Source of the DNA: Halopseudomonas formosensis
GTDB lineage: Bacteria; Pseudomonadota; Gammaproteobacteria; Pseudomonadales; Pseudomonadaceae
Direction of reading: 5' to 3'
DNA length: 64,000 nt
NCBI RefSeq assembly: GCF_900115905.1
Contig: NZ_FOYD01000009.1
Span: forward strand, 88,704 to 152,703
In this document: positions 37,305 through 46,269 of the stretch, piece after piece
How the letters are laid out: each line of letters starts with the position of its first letter
Position numbering within the stretch: the first letter of the stretch is position 1
The notes under the pieces: generated by a model
Told to the model about the DNA's origin: nothing
The model's database searches: none
Seen by the model: only the letters and a program-made list of their open reading frames with translations
Made by a program: the position numbers and the translations under genes

Positions 37305-39659
37305 ATGTCGATCAACACTACTCCTCCCTCCTATCTCGTGGGCAGCATAGGGCTGCTGGCGAGCTGTATTGCCCTGGCCAACGAGAACTCGGTACAACTG
37401 CCGGATGTCACCGTGGTCTCGGCCACCGGTTTTGAACAGAAACTCACCGACGCGCCGGCCAGTATCAGCGTCATCAGCCGCGAGCAGTTGCAGAGCAAGC
37501 CCTATGCGGGCCTGGCCGATGCGTTGCGTGACGTCGAAGGTGTCGATGTCGGCGCGGATCTGGACAAGAACGGCAACATCAGTATCACCATGCGTGGCCT
37601 GCCGAAGGACTACACCCTCGTGCTGATCGATGGCCGTCGGCAGAGTGATATCGGCGACATCGGGCCGAACAACTTCGGCAACAGTCAGTTCATGTACATG
37701 CCGTCGATGGATGCCATCGAGCGCATCGAGGTGATCCGCGGGCCGATGTCCACGCTCTATGGCGCCGATGCCATGGGTGGCGTGATCAACATCATTACCC
37801 GCAAGGTGCAGGACAACTGGGGCGGTTCCATCAGCCACGGGCTGACATTCCAGGAAGACTCGCAGTTCGGTGACGACCGCAAGACCGACCTGTTCGCCAG
37901 TGGCCCGCTGATCAAGGGCCTGGTCGGGCTTGGGCTGCGTGCCAGCCTGTACGACCGCGAGCAGAGCGATCCGGGCTACAGCGTCGGCACCCTGGTCAAC
38001 GGTGACGGCAGCCTGTTCGAGGACAGAGGCAGTTTCGGTGACAAGAAAATCGTCGCCGCGAAGAACTGGAACGCCGGTTTCACCCTGAACTTCACGCCGC
38101 TGGAGGATCACGACTTCCAGTTCGAATACGATATCGCCAAGCAGCGTTATGACAATACCGAGGGCCAGACCGGGACGCTGGACTCCGTCGAGAGCCTGTG
38201 GCGCGCCAGTCGCGGGATCATCCAGCCGCGGGTCGGTTACTCCGAGTACCAGCGGGTGGAGCGCGAGCAGTTCGTGCTGGCCCATACTGGGCGTTGGAAC
38301 TTCGGTACCAGCACCACCAGCCTGACCCGCAGCACCAGCAACAACCTGGGGCGTTCCTTGCCGCTGACTGTGCAGGAGCGCAGTGATCTACAGGCCATCT
38401 GGGATCAGGCCGCGGCTGACCAGGGGGTGACTACCCCGGTGCTGACCGATGATCTGCGTGCAGAACTAGAAGGTTCCTTCTTGCCGCGTAAGCGTCGTGA
38501 GCTGGAAATCCGCAACACCATTTTTGATACCAAACTGAGCAACTCCATTGGCAACCACCACTTCACCATCGGCGGTCAGTACTTCTTCGCCGAGATGGAA
38601 GACGGGGTGTTCGGCATGGATGGTGCCGGCTTCCAGTCCGGTAAGACCCAGGACCACAAGCAGTGGGCGCTGTTCGCCGAGGATAACTGGGATCTCACCG
38701 AGAAGCTGACCTTCACCTATGGTGCGCGCTACGACGACCATAACATCTTCGGCTCCGAGGTCAGCCCGCGGGCCTATCTCACCTGGCGCACCACCGACAA
38801 CTGGACGCTCAAGGGTGGGGTCAGCACTGGCTACAAGACGCCCAAACCGAACCAGCTGTTCCCCGGCATCGTCGGTTTCGGTGGTCAGGGTGTCAGCCCC
38901 ATGGCCGGCTCGCCTGACCTGAAGCCGGAAACCAGCACCAACTATGAAGTGGCGGCCTATTACGACAACCTGAGCAACTTCAACGCCAACGCCACCCTGT
39001 TCTTCAACGACTTCAAGGACAAGATCGCCACCGCCGACGCAGTTCCCAACTGCTACAACACCAGCGGCGTGAAGTACCTCACCTCCGGCTGTGTGGACGT
39101 CGGACCGGGCTGGGCCGAGCTGGGCTACAACAGCTTCAGTCAGAGCACCAACGTCGACAAGGTCGAGACCTGGGGCATAGAGCTGGCAGCACGCTGGGAA
39201 ATCATCCCGACGCTCAGCCTGAGCGGCAACTACACCTACACCGACAGCGAACAGAAAAGCGGTCGTCAGAAGGGCCTCCCGCTGGTCAACACGCCCGAGC
39301 ACATGCTCAACGGTACGCTCAGCTGGGATGTATTGCCGCGCCTTAACCTGTCGCTGATCGCCGAAGTGCGAGACGAACGCTATCGCGGTACTGCGACCAC
39401 CACCGGCCCGCAGTCGGTCACCCGCAAGCTGTACTACAAGTCCTATGATATCTATCACCTTGGCATGCGCTTCCAGGCCAGCGATGACCTGACGCTGCAC
39501 GGCCGGATCAACAACCTGCTGGACAAGAACATGGCCGGCCGCAGCTGTGAGCCGACCTATGACGATCTGGGTACGCATGACAGCTGGTCCTGCTCGAATG
39601 ACTACAACGTCACGGAGAAGGCGCGCAGCTTCTGGCTGTCAGCCAACTACCGATTCTGA
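37305..39659 (+). CDS. TonB-dependent siderophore receptor, second of tandem pair
   Basis: The product is 784 aa from the ATG at 37305, preceded by AAGGAG. A signal peptide (ending ASCIALA) is followed by a plug with LPDVTVVSATGFEQKLTDAP and IERIEVIRGPMSTLYGADAM, closely similar to the first receptor. The barrel ends RSFWLSANYRF. Two internal regions differ from the first receptor and contain cysteine pairs (about YNTSGVKYLTSGC and RSCEPTYDDLGTHDSWSC), probably in surface loops. It heads the PepSY-DUF2271-DUF4198-flavin reductase run. Confidence 0.92.
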   Translation: MSINTTPPSYLVGSIGLLASCIALANENSVQLPDVTVVSATGFEQKLTDAPASISVISREQLQSKPYAGLADALRDVEGVDVGADLDKNGNISITMRGLPKDYTLVLIDGRRQSDIGDIGPNNFGNSQFMYMPSMDAIERIEVIRGPMSTLYGADAMGGVINIITRKVQDNWGGSISHGLTFQEDSQFGDDRKTDLFASGPLIKGLVGLGLRASLYDREQSDPGYSVGTLVNGDGSLFEDRGSFGDKKIVAAKNWNAGFTLNFTPLEDHDFQFEYDIAKQRYDNTEGQTGTLDSVESLWRASRGIIQPRVGYSEYQRVEREQFVLAHTGRWNFGTSTTSLTRSTSNNLGRSLPLTVQERSDLQAIWDQAAADQGVTTPVLTDDLRAELEGSFLPRKRRELEIRNTIFDTKLSNSIGNHHFTIGGQYFFAEMEDGVFGMDGAGFQSGKTQDHKQWALFAEDNWDLTEKLTFTYGARYDDHNIFGSEVSPRAYLTWRTTDNWTLKGGVSTGYKTPKPNQLFPGIVGFGGQGVSPMAGSPDLKPETSTNYEVAAYYDNLSNFNANATLFFNDFKDKIATADAVPNCYNTSGVKYLTSGCVDVGPGWAELGYNSFSQSTNVDKVETWGIELAARWEIIPTLSLSGNYTYTDSEQKSGRQKGLPLVNTPEHMLNGTLSWDVLPRLNLSLIAEVRDERYRGTATTTGPQSVTRKLYYKSYDIYHLGMRFQASDDLTLHGRINNLLDKNMAGRSCEPTYDDLGTHDSWSCSNDYNVTEKARSFWLSANYRF

Positions 39660-39712
39660 GCATCAATCTCGGCCCGGGACTACCCGGGCCAGCTGACCGA
39701 CAAGAGTAGGCA

Positions 39713-40309
39713 ATGAAAAACCTGGCGATCGGCACCCTGCGGCAATGGCACTGGGTCAGTTCGGCGTTATGTCTGGCGGGTATGCTGCTGTTCGCGGTAA
39801 CCGGCATCACGCTCAATCATGCCACTGATATCGAGGCCCGGCCGCAGGTACACAGCATTGAGCTGGAGCTGCCGGAGGAGCTGCTGGCGTCGTTGCCCGC
39901 CATGGCCGAGCGCGAGATGCTTGACGAGCCGCTGCACCACTGGTTGCAGGATAGCCTGGGCGTGCGTTTCGCCACGCAGGCCGCGGAGTGGTCGGACTCC
40001 GAACTCTATATCGGTATGCCCAGGCCCGGCGGGGATGCCTGGCTGACCCTGGACCTGGAGTCCGGCGAGTTGTTCTTCGAAAGCACCGACCGGGGCTGGA
40101 TCGCCTATGCCAATGATCTGCACAAGGGCCGTCACAGTGGTACGGCCTGGAGTTGGTTCATGGATATATTCGCTGCGGTCTGCATTGTTTTCGCCCTGAC
40201 AGGCCTGCTGCTGCTCGTGCGTCAGGCCCGCTCGCGCCCGACCACCTGGCCGGTGACTGGGCTCGGCCTGCTGATCCCGTTGCTCATTGCCTTGCTGTTG
40301 ATCCATTGA
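39713..40309 (+). CDS. PepSY-associated membrane protein
   Basis: The product is 198 aa. Helix one (about 11-34, WHWVSSALCLAGMLLFAVTG) begins with the RQWHWVSS element of PepSY-TM iron-reductase proteins. A periplasmic PepSY-like domain holds GGDAWLTLDLESGELFFEST, and helices at about 145-170 and 180-197 follow, with YANDLHKGRHSGTAW before the second. In P. aeruginosa such proteins (e.g. FpvG, PA4513/PiuB) reduce siderophore-bound iron in or near the inner membrane. This one is short and without a flavin domain, which may be supplied by the gene at 41761. Confidence 0.85.
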   Translation: MKNLAIGTLRQWHWVSSALCLAGMLLFAVTGITLNHATDIEARPQVHSIELELPEELLASLPAMAEREMLDEPLHHWLQDSLGVRFATQAAEWSDSELYIGMPRPGGDAWLTLDLESGELFFESTDRGWIAYANDLHKGRHSGTAWSWFMDIFAAVCIVFALTGLLLLVRQARSRPTTWPVTGLGLLIPLLIALLLIH

Positions 40310-40322
40310 GAAGAGAGAACCC

Positions 40323-40829
40323 ATGCATAAAAGATTGTTATTGTCGCTGGCGACAGCGATCAGCACAGTCAGTGCCGCCGAGATAAAAGTATCCGTCGAG
40401 GTGCCGCGCCTGCCCGTGGCGGAGTACCACCGCCCCTACGTGGCAATCTGGATCGAGAATGCCGACGGCCACGTCGCCGACCTGTCGGTCTGGTACGACC
40501 TCAAGCTACGTGACCGCGAGGGGGAAAAGTGGCTGAAGGACCTGCGCCAATGGTGGCGGCGCAGCGGGCGCGCGCTGGAGTTGCCGATCGACGGGCTGTC
40601 CGCCGCGACCCGTCCGGTCGGCCAGCACAGCCTGCGCTTTGCCGATGATCACCCAGCGCTGGCCGCACTGGTGCCCGGCGATTACCAGTTGCTGGTCGAG
40701 GCCGCCCGGGAAGTGGGCGGTCGCGAACTGGTCCGCCTGCCCTTCAGCTGGCCGGTAACCGAGCAGGTCAGCCACCAGGCTGCCGGTAGCAGCGAGCTGG
40801 GCAAGATCCAACTGAACATTCAGCCTTGA
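40323..40829 (+). CDS. DUF2271 periplasmic protein
   Basis: The product is 168 aa with a signal peptide (about 1-18, ISTVSA) and a single DUF2271 domain: IKVSVEVPRLPVAEYHRPYV, VAIWIENADG, and a WWRRSGR...IDGLSAATRPVG stretch. Found in many PepSY-containing iron uptake operons, sometimes fused to PepSY proteins. Function is unknown; a periplasmic accessory for siderophore reduction is inferred. Confidence 0.85.
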   Translation: MHKRLLLSLATAISTVSAAEIKVSVEVPRLPVAEYHRPYVAIWIENADGHVADLSVWYDLKLRDREGEKWLKDLRQWWRRSGRALELPIDGLSAATRPVGQHSLRFADDHPALAALVPGDYQLLVEAAREVGGRELVRLPFSWPVTEQVSHQAAGSSELGKIQLNIQP

Positions 40830-40864
40830 AACCATTGACTTCAATCCAGGAGAAGAACAACTCC

Positions 40865-41761
40865 ATGCTCAAACGACTCACCTGCTGGACGGCGCTGGCC
40901 GTCGCCATGACCCTGCCCCTTTCCGCCCAGGCCCACCGTGCCTGGATGCTGCCCTCGACCACCATACTCTCCGGCGACAACGCTTGGGTCAGCGTGGACG
41001 CAGCGGTATCCAACGACCTGTTCTATTTCGAGCATCACCCATTGGTGCTTGAAGGTATCGGCAAGGCACCGGAGCGTGCCAGCGCTGCGCCGGCGGGCCA
41101 GAATGCCGCCCCAGCCCGTCCGCGTCCGGCCAATCGCCTGCTGATCACCGCACCGGATGGCAGTGAGGTAGCCGCGCAGAATGGCCATGTGGGCAAGTAC
41201 CGCAGTGTCTTCGATGTGGAACTCACTCAGAAAGGCACCTACAAGCTGGCGATCGCCGGCGCCCCGCGCTACTTTGCGCGCTACAAGGAGAATGGCGAGG
41301 ATCGCCGCTGGATGGGTGAGCTGGCCGAAGCGGCGCAGGCCATACCGGCCACGGCCGAAGACCTGCAGATCAGCCGGATGGAGTCGCGGATGGAGGTATT
41401 CATCACCTCCGGCCAGCCCACCGATAGCGTGTTCACCCCCACTGGCCAAGGCCTGGAGCTGCAGCCGGTCACCCACCCGAACGACCTGTTCGCCGAGGAA
41501 ACCGCCGAGTTCATCTTCCTGCTAGACGGCAATCCGGCTGCCGGCGTCGAGGTCAATGTCATTCCCGGTGGCATCCGCCATCGTGATGAACTGAACGATA
41601 TCACCGTGACCAGCGATGCCGAGGGCAAGGTCGCCATTACCTGGCCGCAGCCCGGTTTCTGGTGGCTGGAAGCCAAGGCGGTGCAGGAAGATGGCCTCGA
41701 GGCGCCGCTGAACCAGCGGCGTGCCACCTATACCGCCACGCTTGAAGTCATGGCTCCCTGA
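40865..41761 (+). CDS. DUF4198 periplasmic protein
   Basis: The product is 298 aa from the ATG at 40865 (MLKRLTCWTALAVAMTLPLS), with a signal peptide ending AQA and a conserved HRAWMLPSTTILSGD start of the DUF4198 family. Members resemble nickel/metal-associated and TonB-linked periplasmic proteins; function is unproven. The C-terminal EVNVIPGGIRHRDELNDITV and PQPGFWWLEAKAV are conserved in the family. It overlaps the flavin reductase gene by one base. Confidence 0.85.
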   Translation: MLKRLTCWTALAVAMTLPLSAQAHRAWMLPSTTILSGDNAWVSVDAAVSNDLFYFEHHPLVLEGIGKAPERASAAPAGQNAAPARPRPANRLLITAPDGSEVAAQNGHVGKYRSVFDVELTQKGTYKLAIAGAPRYFARYKENGEDRRWMGELAEAAQAIPATAEDLQISRMESRMEVFITSGQPTDSVFTPTGQGLELQPVTHPNDLFAEETAEFIFLLDGNPAAGVEVNVIPGGIRHRDELNDITVTSDAEGKVAITWPQPGFWWLEAKAVQEDGLEAPLNQRRATYTATLEVMAP

Positions 41762-43113
41762 TGAGCCTGCTGGAGCTGTCGTGGTTGAGCGAGCTGCTGG
41801 CTGCCCATCGGTTGTGGGCGGCGCTGGCCTTCGGCGGCTGGCTGATGTTGTGCTGGTACTGCCTGGCTCCGGCCTGGCGGCGCCGGCGCAGGGGCAGTCC
41901 TGCAGCAGCTGCGGAATGGCTGATCGCTTATGCCAGCCAGTCCGGCGCTGCGCGGGAGATCGCCGAGCAGCTCGCACTGACCGCCGGGCACGATGGCCAG
42001 GCGCCGGCGCTGTTGCCGCTCAATGACCTGTCGCTGGACAACCTGAGTCGCCACAGCCGTGCCCTGTTTATCGTCAGCACCTATGGCGAAGGCGAAGCAC
42101 CGGACAATGCTGCACTGTTCTGGCGCAGGGCCAGGCATCAGCGCCCGGCCCTGCAGGCGCTGCAGTATGGCGTGCTGGCATTGGGCGACAGCCGGTATGC
42201 TGACTACTGTGGCTTCGGCCGGCACCTTGACCGGTGGCTGGGTGCAGCCGGCGCGCAGCCAGCGATACCACTAACCGAAGTCGACCAACTCGCCCCCGGG
42301 GCCTTGCAGCAATGGCGCAATCGAGTCGACCATCTGTTCGGCCTGCCCGTAGTGGACGACAGTGCAACGGAAACGGCAACGAGCTGGGTACTGGCCGAAC
42401 GGCGACAGCTCAATCCGAGCAGCCCCGGCGCCGCGGCCTGGCTGATACGCCTGTCGCCGATCGCCGCGATGCCGCAATGGCAGGCCGGCGATCTGGCCCA
42501 GATCCGCATCGGCTCGCTGCGGCGCACCTATTCCATCGCCAGCCTCCCCGAGGACGGCGCGCTGGAACTGATTGTGCGCCAGGTCGTCGGCGCCGATGGC
42601 CAGCTCGGACAGGGTTCCGGCTGGCTGTGCCGGCATGCCGAGTCTGGTGCCACGCTCGAGGTGGTGCTGCGTCCCAACCCGCAGTTTCATCTGGTCGAGC
42701 TGGACACCCCGAGCATCTTCATCGGTGCCGGCACCGGCCTGGCCGGCCTGCGCAGCCTGATCAAGCAGCGGCAACGCCAGGGCCACAAGGATAACTGGTT
42801 GATCTTCGGCGAGCGCTGCCAGCAGCATGACCGCTGGTTGGCAGAAGAGCTGGAGGGCTGGGCGGCCCAGGGTATGTTGACGCTCGATCGATGCTTTTCC
42901 CGTACCGAGGAGACGACCGAGTATGTCCAGCACCGCCTGACCAACAAGGCAGACCAGCTACGCCAATGGGTTGATCAAGGCGCCTGCATTCATGTCTGCG
43001 GCAGGCTGGCCGGCATGGGCAACGCCGTCCATGCTGTGCTGCAGGAATTGTTGTCGGCTGAGCAATGGCTGGGCCTGCAACAACAGAACCGCTACCGCCG
43101 GGATCTGTATTGA
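41761..43113 (+). CDS. Flavodoxin/ferredoxin-reductase-type flavoprotein (CysJ-like)
   Basis: The product is 450 aa. A membrane helix (about 15-37) precedes a flavodoxin-like domain (about 50-185; YASQSGAAREIAEQL, FIVSTYGEGEAPDNA, GDSRYADYCGFG). A FAD/NADPH domain follows (RRTYSIASLPEDGALELIVR, IGAGTGLAGLRSLIK, C-terminal VCGRLAGMGNAVHAVL). It lacks a heme or cytochrome part. With the PepSY protein upstream it would pass electrons from NADPH to periplasmic iron. The order resembles a PepSY-flavodoxin reductase fusion split in two. Coupled to DUF4198 by a one-base overlap. Confidence 0.9.
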   Translation: MSLLELSWLSELLAAHRLWAALAFGGWLMLCWYCLAPAWRRRRRGSPAAAAEWLIAYASQSGAAREIAEQLALTAGHDGQAPALLPLNDLSLDNLSRHSRALFIVSTYGEGEAPDNAALFWRRARHQRPALQALQYGVLALGDSRYADYCGFGRHLDRWLGAAGAQPAIPLTEVDQLAPGALQQWRNRVDHLFGLPVVDDSATETATSWVLAERRQLNPSSPGAAAWLIRLSPIAAMPQWQAGDLAQIRIGSLRRTYSIASLPEDGALELIVRQVVGADGQLGQGSGWLCRHAESGATLEVVLRPNPQFHLVELDTPSIFIGAGTGLAGLRSLIKQRQRQGHKDNWLIFGERCQQHDRWLAEELEGWAAQGMLTLDRCFSRTEETTEYVQHRLTNKADQLRQWVDQGACIHVCGRLAGMGNAVHAVLQELLSAEQWLGLQQQNRYRRDLY

Positions 43114-43222
43114 CGATCTGCTGAACCCCACCCCGGCGGAACCATGCGGTGAGCGCAACGGTCAGAACAAGCACAGTCCGCTTCGTCTGGGCGGATGTTT
43201 TCAACTAATCGGGAGTGCATAC

Positions 43223-43381
43223 ATGGACATCATTCGCCTTATTGCCGCCATTCTCCTGCCGCCCCTCGGCGTCTTTCTGCAGGTCGGTTTGGGTGGCGCG
43301 TTCTGGCTCAACATACTGCTGACGCTGTTCGGCTACCTGCCGGGTATCATCCATGCCGTATGGATCATTGCACGCCGCTGA
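43223..43381 (+). CDS. Pmp3/UPF0057 small membrane protein
   Basis: The product is 52 aa from the ATG at 43223 with GGGAG upstream. Two membrane helices (LIAAILLPPLGVFLQVG and FWLNILLTLFGYLPGIIH) carry the family PPLGVF and GYLPGIIHA motifs. In yeast Pmp3 affects membrane potential and cation tolerance; the bacterial role is unclear. The last 17 bases overlap the end of the convergent diguanylate cyclase gene. Confidence 0.88.
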   Translation: MDIIRLIAAILLPPLGVFLQVGLGGAFWLNILLTLFGYLPGIIHAVWIIARR

Positions 43382-45113
43382 GTGCTTCCCGCCGCAATGC
43401 AACCACCTGGTTCCTGCCGGCGCGCTTGGCATCATAGAGCGCCTTGTCGGCGAGGCGTGAAAGGCTGTCGATGATCTGATCGGTATCGCCGCCGTGCTCC
43501 ACTGACCAGCAGCTGCAGCCTATGCTGACGGTGACACGCCCCCAGACTGATTCGGCATGGGGCAGATGCAGATCATAGATGGCCATGCCCAGCGCCTCGG
43601 CACACTGCCTGGCTGCGTCCAGGTCCAATCCCGGCAGCAGTACCGCAAATTCCTCGCCGCCTACCCTTGCCACCATCTCGCCGGCCCGTTTGAACCTGTC
43701 TTTCATGAGATTTGCCACCGCTGCCAGACAGGCATCGCCCTCGGCATGGCCATAGTGATCGTTGTACCCCTTGAAGAAATCCACATCCAGCATCAGCAGG
43801 CTGACGGGGTAACCCATGCGCTGGGCGCGATGCAGTTCCTCGACCTGGTGCTGCTCGAAATGCCTCCGATTGGCCAGCCCGGTCAGGGGATCGGTGCGCG
43901 ACATCTTCAGCAGCTCCTGCTGGGCCTGTTCCAGGCCAATGACATGGTCCCAGTGCTGCAGCAGGCTGAACAGCCATTGGCCTGCCCCCTGCAACAACTC
44001 CTCACGCTCGGCACTGACGTCCGAACTGGCTCTTCCCCTCGCCGCAAATACAAAACGCCGCTGCTGACTGACAAAGCCGATGAGCAGCGTGCGCTCATCC
44101 AGACGAGTGACTGACCAGCCGGAAGCCCGGACGAACGCTGTCGTCAGCCCATCCAGCCACTGCTCGTCGTCATACTCCATCCAGCGAGTGCGCAGCCGCC
44201 CGTCGTCCAGAAGTGCACAGGCATCAAGGTGCAGGTATTGCGCCAGTGTCTGCAGGGTCTGGGCCATCGCCCGAGGGTATTGCTCCTGACGCAAGTGCAT
44301 GAGCTTGAGACTGGTGCCGGAAATCAGCTTGAGATAACCATTGAGGTAACCCAGTTCCGAGGTCCGCTCAGCCACCCTCAGGTCCAGACTGTCACGCTCC
44401 CGGGCCAGTTGCTCGATGGCGTTCTCGTGTTGCTCGGCGTAATGGGATATCCCTTCGTGCAGGGTTTCAAATCCGCGGGAGATGAGATCTATCTCATCAA
44501 ACCAGGAGCGCTGGCTGCGCACCAGCGCCAGCCGAGGTGCATTCTTCTGCGGGCGGAGGGTCGCGACGTAGTCTGCTATCCCTCTCAGCGGCTTTCCGAT
44601 GTCCTGGTGCAGCAGACGGAACAGAATGGCAAAGAGCATCAAGGTGTAGAGCGAGAACTCCAGCACCCGTTGCACAATGGAGTCCCGGATCAGTCGGGCC
44701 ATGCGCTGGTTGTTGAAATGGATCTGCAACTCCCCCAGGCGCTGACGCTCATCCAACGGCGACACGATGAGCAATGTGGTATCGGCCGAGCCTACCGGCG
44801 GCTCTCCCAAGTCAATACCCAGCCCGGTTTCGGTCTGCAGGTGCAGAGAGGCAATATCCTCCAGTTCAACAATCCGCTGCAGCTGGCGCTCAAGCGCCAG
44901 GGTCTCGATATCCCACAGCGCGGTCTGCAACAGAGGAACCTGGGTGGCGGTCAGGTGCCTGAGCAGTTGCTCCTGCTGATTGCGCACCTCACGGCTGATG
45001 AGGATGACCTGGCTGATGGAAACCAGCAGCATGGAGCCAATCGCCAGGCAGACAAGGTGCAACAGCAGCCGCCGGCTGAAGGGACGAAATCTGGAGGGAA
45101 CCGTCCGCATCAC
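43365..45113 (-). CDS. Membrane diguanylate cyclase partner of periplasmic binding protein
   Basis: The product is 582 aa. Membrane helices at about 18-38 and 155-175 flank a periplasmic domain, and a HAMP-like segment follows (LHQDIGKPLRGIADYVATLR). After a coiled segment and a region like a GAF/input domain, the GGDEF domain begins at about 412 (SRTDPLTGLANRRHFEQHQV) and has the active-site GGEEF. The product-inhibition I-site RxxD is replaced by RAGE. The start overlaps the binding-protein gene by four bases (ATGA), so both are made together; the periplasmic protein probably controls cyclic-di-GMP output. Confidence 0.9.
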   Translation of the reverse strand: MMRTVPSRFRPFSRRLLLHLVCLAIGSMLLVSISQVILISREVRNQQEQLLRHLTATQVPLLQTALWDIETLALERQLQRIVELEDIASLHLQTETGLGIDLGEPPVGSADTTLLIVSPLDERQRLGELQIHFNNQRMARLIRDSIVQRVLEFSLYTLMLFAILFRLLHQDIGKPLRGIADYVATLRPQKNAPRLALVRSQRSWFDEIDLISRGFETLHEGISHYAEQHENAIEQLARERDSLDLRVAERTSELGYLNGYLKLISGTSLKLMHLRQEQYPRAMAQTLQTLAQYLHLDACALLDDGRLRTRWMEYDDEQWLDGLTTAFVRASGWSVTRLDERTLLIGFVSQQRRFVFAARGRASSDVSAEREELLQGAGQWLFSLLQHWDHVIGLEQAQQELLKMSRTDPLTGLANRRHFEQHQVEELHRAQRMGYPVSLLMLDVDFFKGYNDHYGHAEGDACLAAVANLMKDRFKRAGEMVARVGGEEFAVLLPGLDLDAARQCAEALGMAIYDLHLPHAESVWGRVTVSIGCSCWSVEHGGDTDQIIDSLSRLADKALYDAKRAGRNQVVALRREALSGVQ

Positions 45114-46213
45114 ATATCCAGCCAGCGGGCATAGGAAAAGTCATAGGCCTCCAGCTTCGGATTGCACACTCGACTGAACTGGCAGAAATCGGTGCGACTT
45201 TGGCTTTTCCGTCGCTCTACAAGCCGTGCGGCTGCGGCTCTATCAAGTAACGAGAACATGGAGAACTTCAACTCTGCAGTTCCTTCGGTGGCAAGAAAAT
45301 CTTGCCCGTGGTGGTAGTCGTAGAGCAATACCATCGCCCAGGCTCCCGCCATGTGGTGGCCACCTGCCAACGCGGAGAGCTCACCACTGAGCACCGCATC
45401 CAGAGCGGCTGGAGTGGCGTTGAGCGCAGAGATGAACACATCCCGTCCAGGAGTCAGCCCCAGATGACGGGCCGCTTCAGCTGCGGCGAAACCCTGCAGG
45501 TCGCTGGCGGTCCAGATAAGCCGGACGTCAGGATAGCGACGCAGTAGATGGGAGGTCTGCTCAAGCGCCTTGCCGTACGACCAGTCCGCATACACCTTCT
45601 GCAGCAGCGTGGTCTCTGGAAACTCCAGCAGCGCGCGCTCAAGTCCACGGTTGCGTTCGATTGAGGTGTGTGTGGAGCGATCGCCCGCAATGGCGATCAT
45701 TTTCAACGGCTGATCCGTCGGCAGACTTTGCCGAGCCTCCTGAATGAGCGCGCGGGCGGCGATGTAACCGCCCTCTTCGGCCACTGGCACCAGGCTACCG
45801 AGCCAATGGCGGTAACGCTGCCGGGGGAAACCAACCTCTTCATTGGCTTCGCCGATCACGGAGTTGAATGCGAGAAAAATCGGAATATCTGCCAGTTCGG
45901 CCGCAGCCAGCTGCGCAGGCAGCGTGGCTTTCTCGCCGACCACTATCACATAGTCCGGACGCTGCTGCGCGGGACGCTCACCCAAGGCTTCCAGCAGATG
46001 AATCTGCGCCAGATAGTTTCTCTCGGCTGTCAGTATTTCCAGCTCGATACCCAGACTCTCGGCCACCTGCCCCATGGCTGCGTTAGCCAGGCTCCAGTAA
46101 GGCTCGGTGCTCTTACCGGGGTTGATGAACGCCATGCTCAGCGCGGCCGCAGGCAACGGCATGAGCATCACCAGCAAGACGGGAACGAGCCGACAGACAA
46201 CGGCGAAAGGCAA
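45110..46213 (-). CDS. Periplasmic binding protein (sugar/LuxP-type) coupled to diguanylate cyclase
   Basis: The product is 367 aa. The signal peptide ends about PAAALS. The type I periplasmic binding fold is visible in MAFINPGKSTEPYWSLANAA, IPIFLAFNSVIGEAN, AIAGDRSTHTSIERNRGLER and DVFISALNATPAALDAVLSG. No transport genes are nearby. Its stop overlaps the start of the membrane cyclase, so it most likely acts as a ligand sensor, as LuxP does for LuxQ. Ligand unknown. Cysteines near the C-terminus (FCQFSRVCN) may form a disulfide. Confidence 0.87.
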   Translation of the reverse strand: MPFAVVCRLVPVLLVMLMPLPAAALSMAFINPGKSTEPYWSLANAAMGQVAESLGIELEILTAERNYLAQIHLLEALGERPAQQRPDYVIVVGEKATLPAQLAAAELADIPIFLAFNSVIGEANEEVGFPRQRYRHWLGSLVPVAEEGGYIAARALIQEARQSLPTDQPLKMIAIAGDRSTHTSIERNRGLERALLEFPETTLLQKVYADWSYGKALEQTSHLLRRYPDVRLIWTASDLQGFAAAEAARHLGLTPGRDVFISALNATPAALDAVLSGELSALAGGHHMAGAWAMVLLYDYHHGQDFLATEGTAELKFSMFSLLDRAAAARLVERRKSQSRTDFCQFSRVCNPKLEAYDFSYARWLDM

Positions 46214-46269
46214 ACCTCTGGCTCCTTGGCTAAAAGCCAGAATAATAGCACATCACACCCTGCGAGCCA

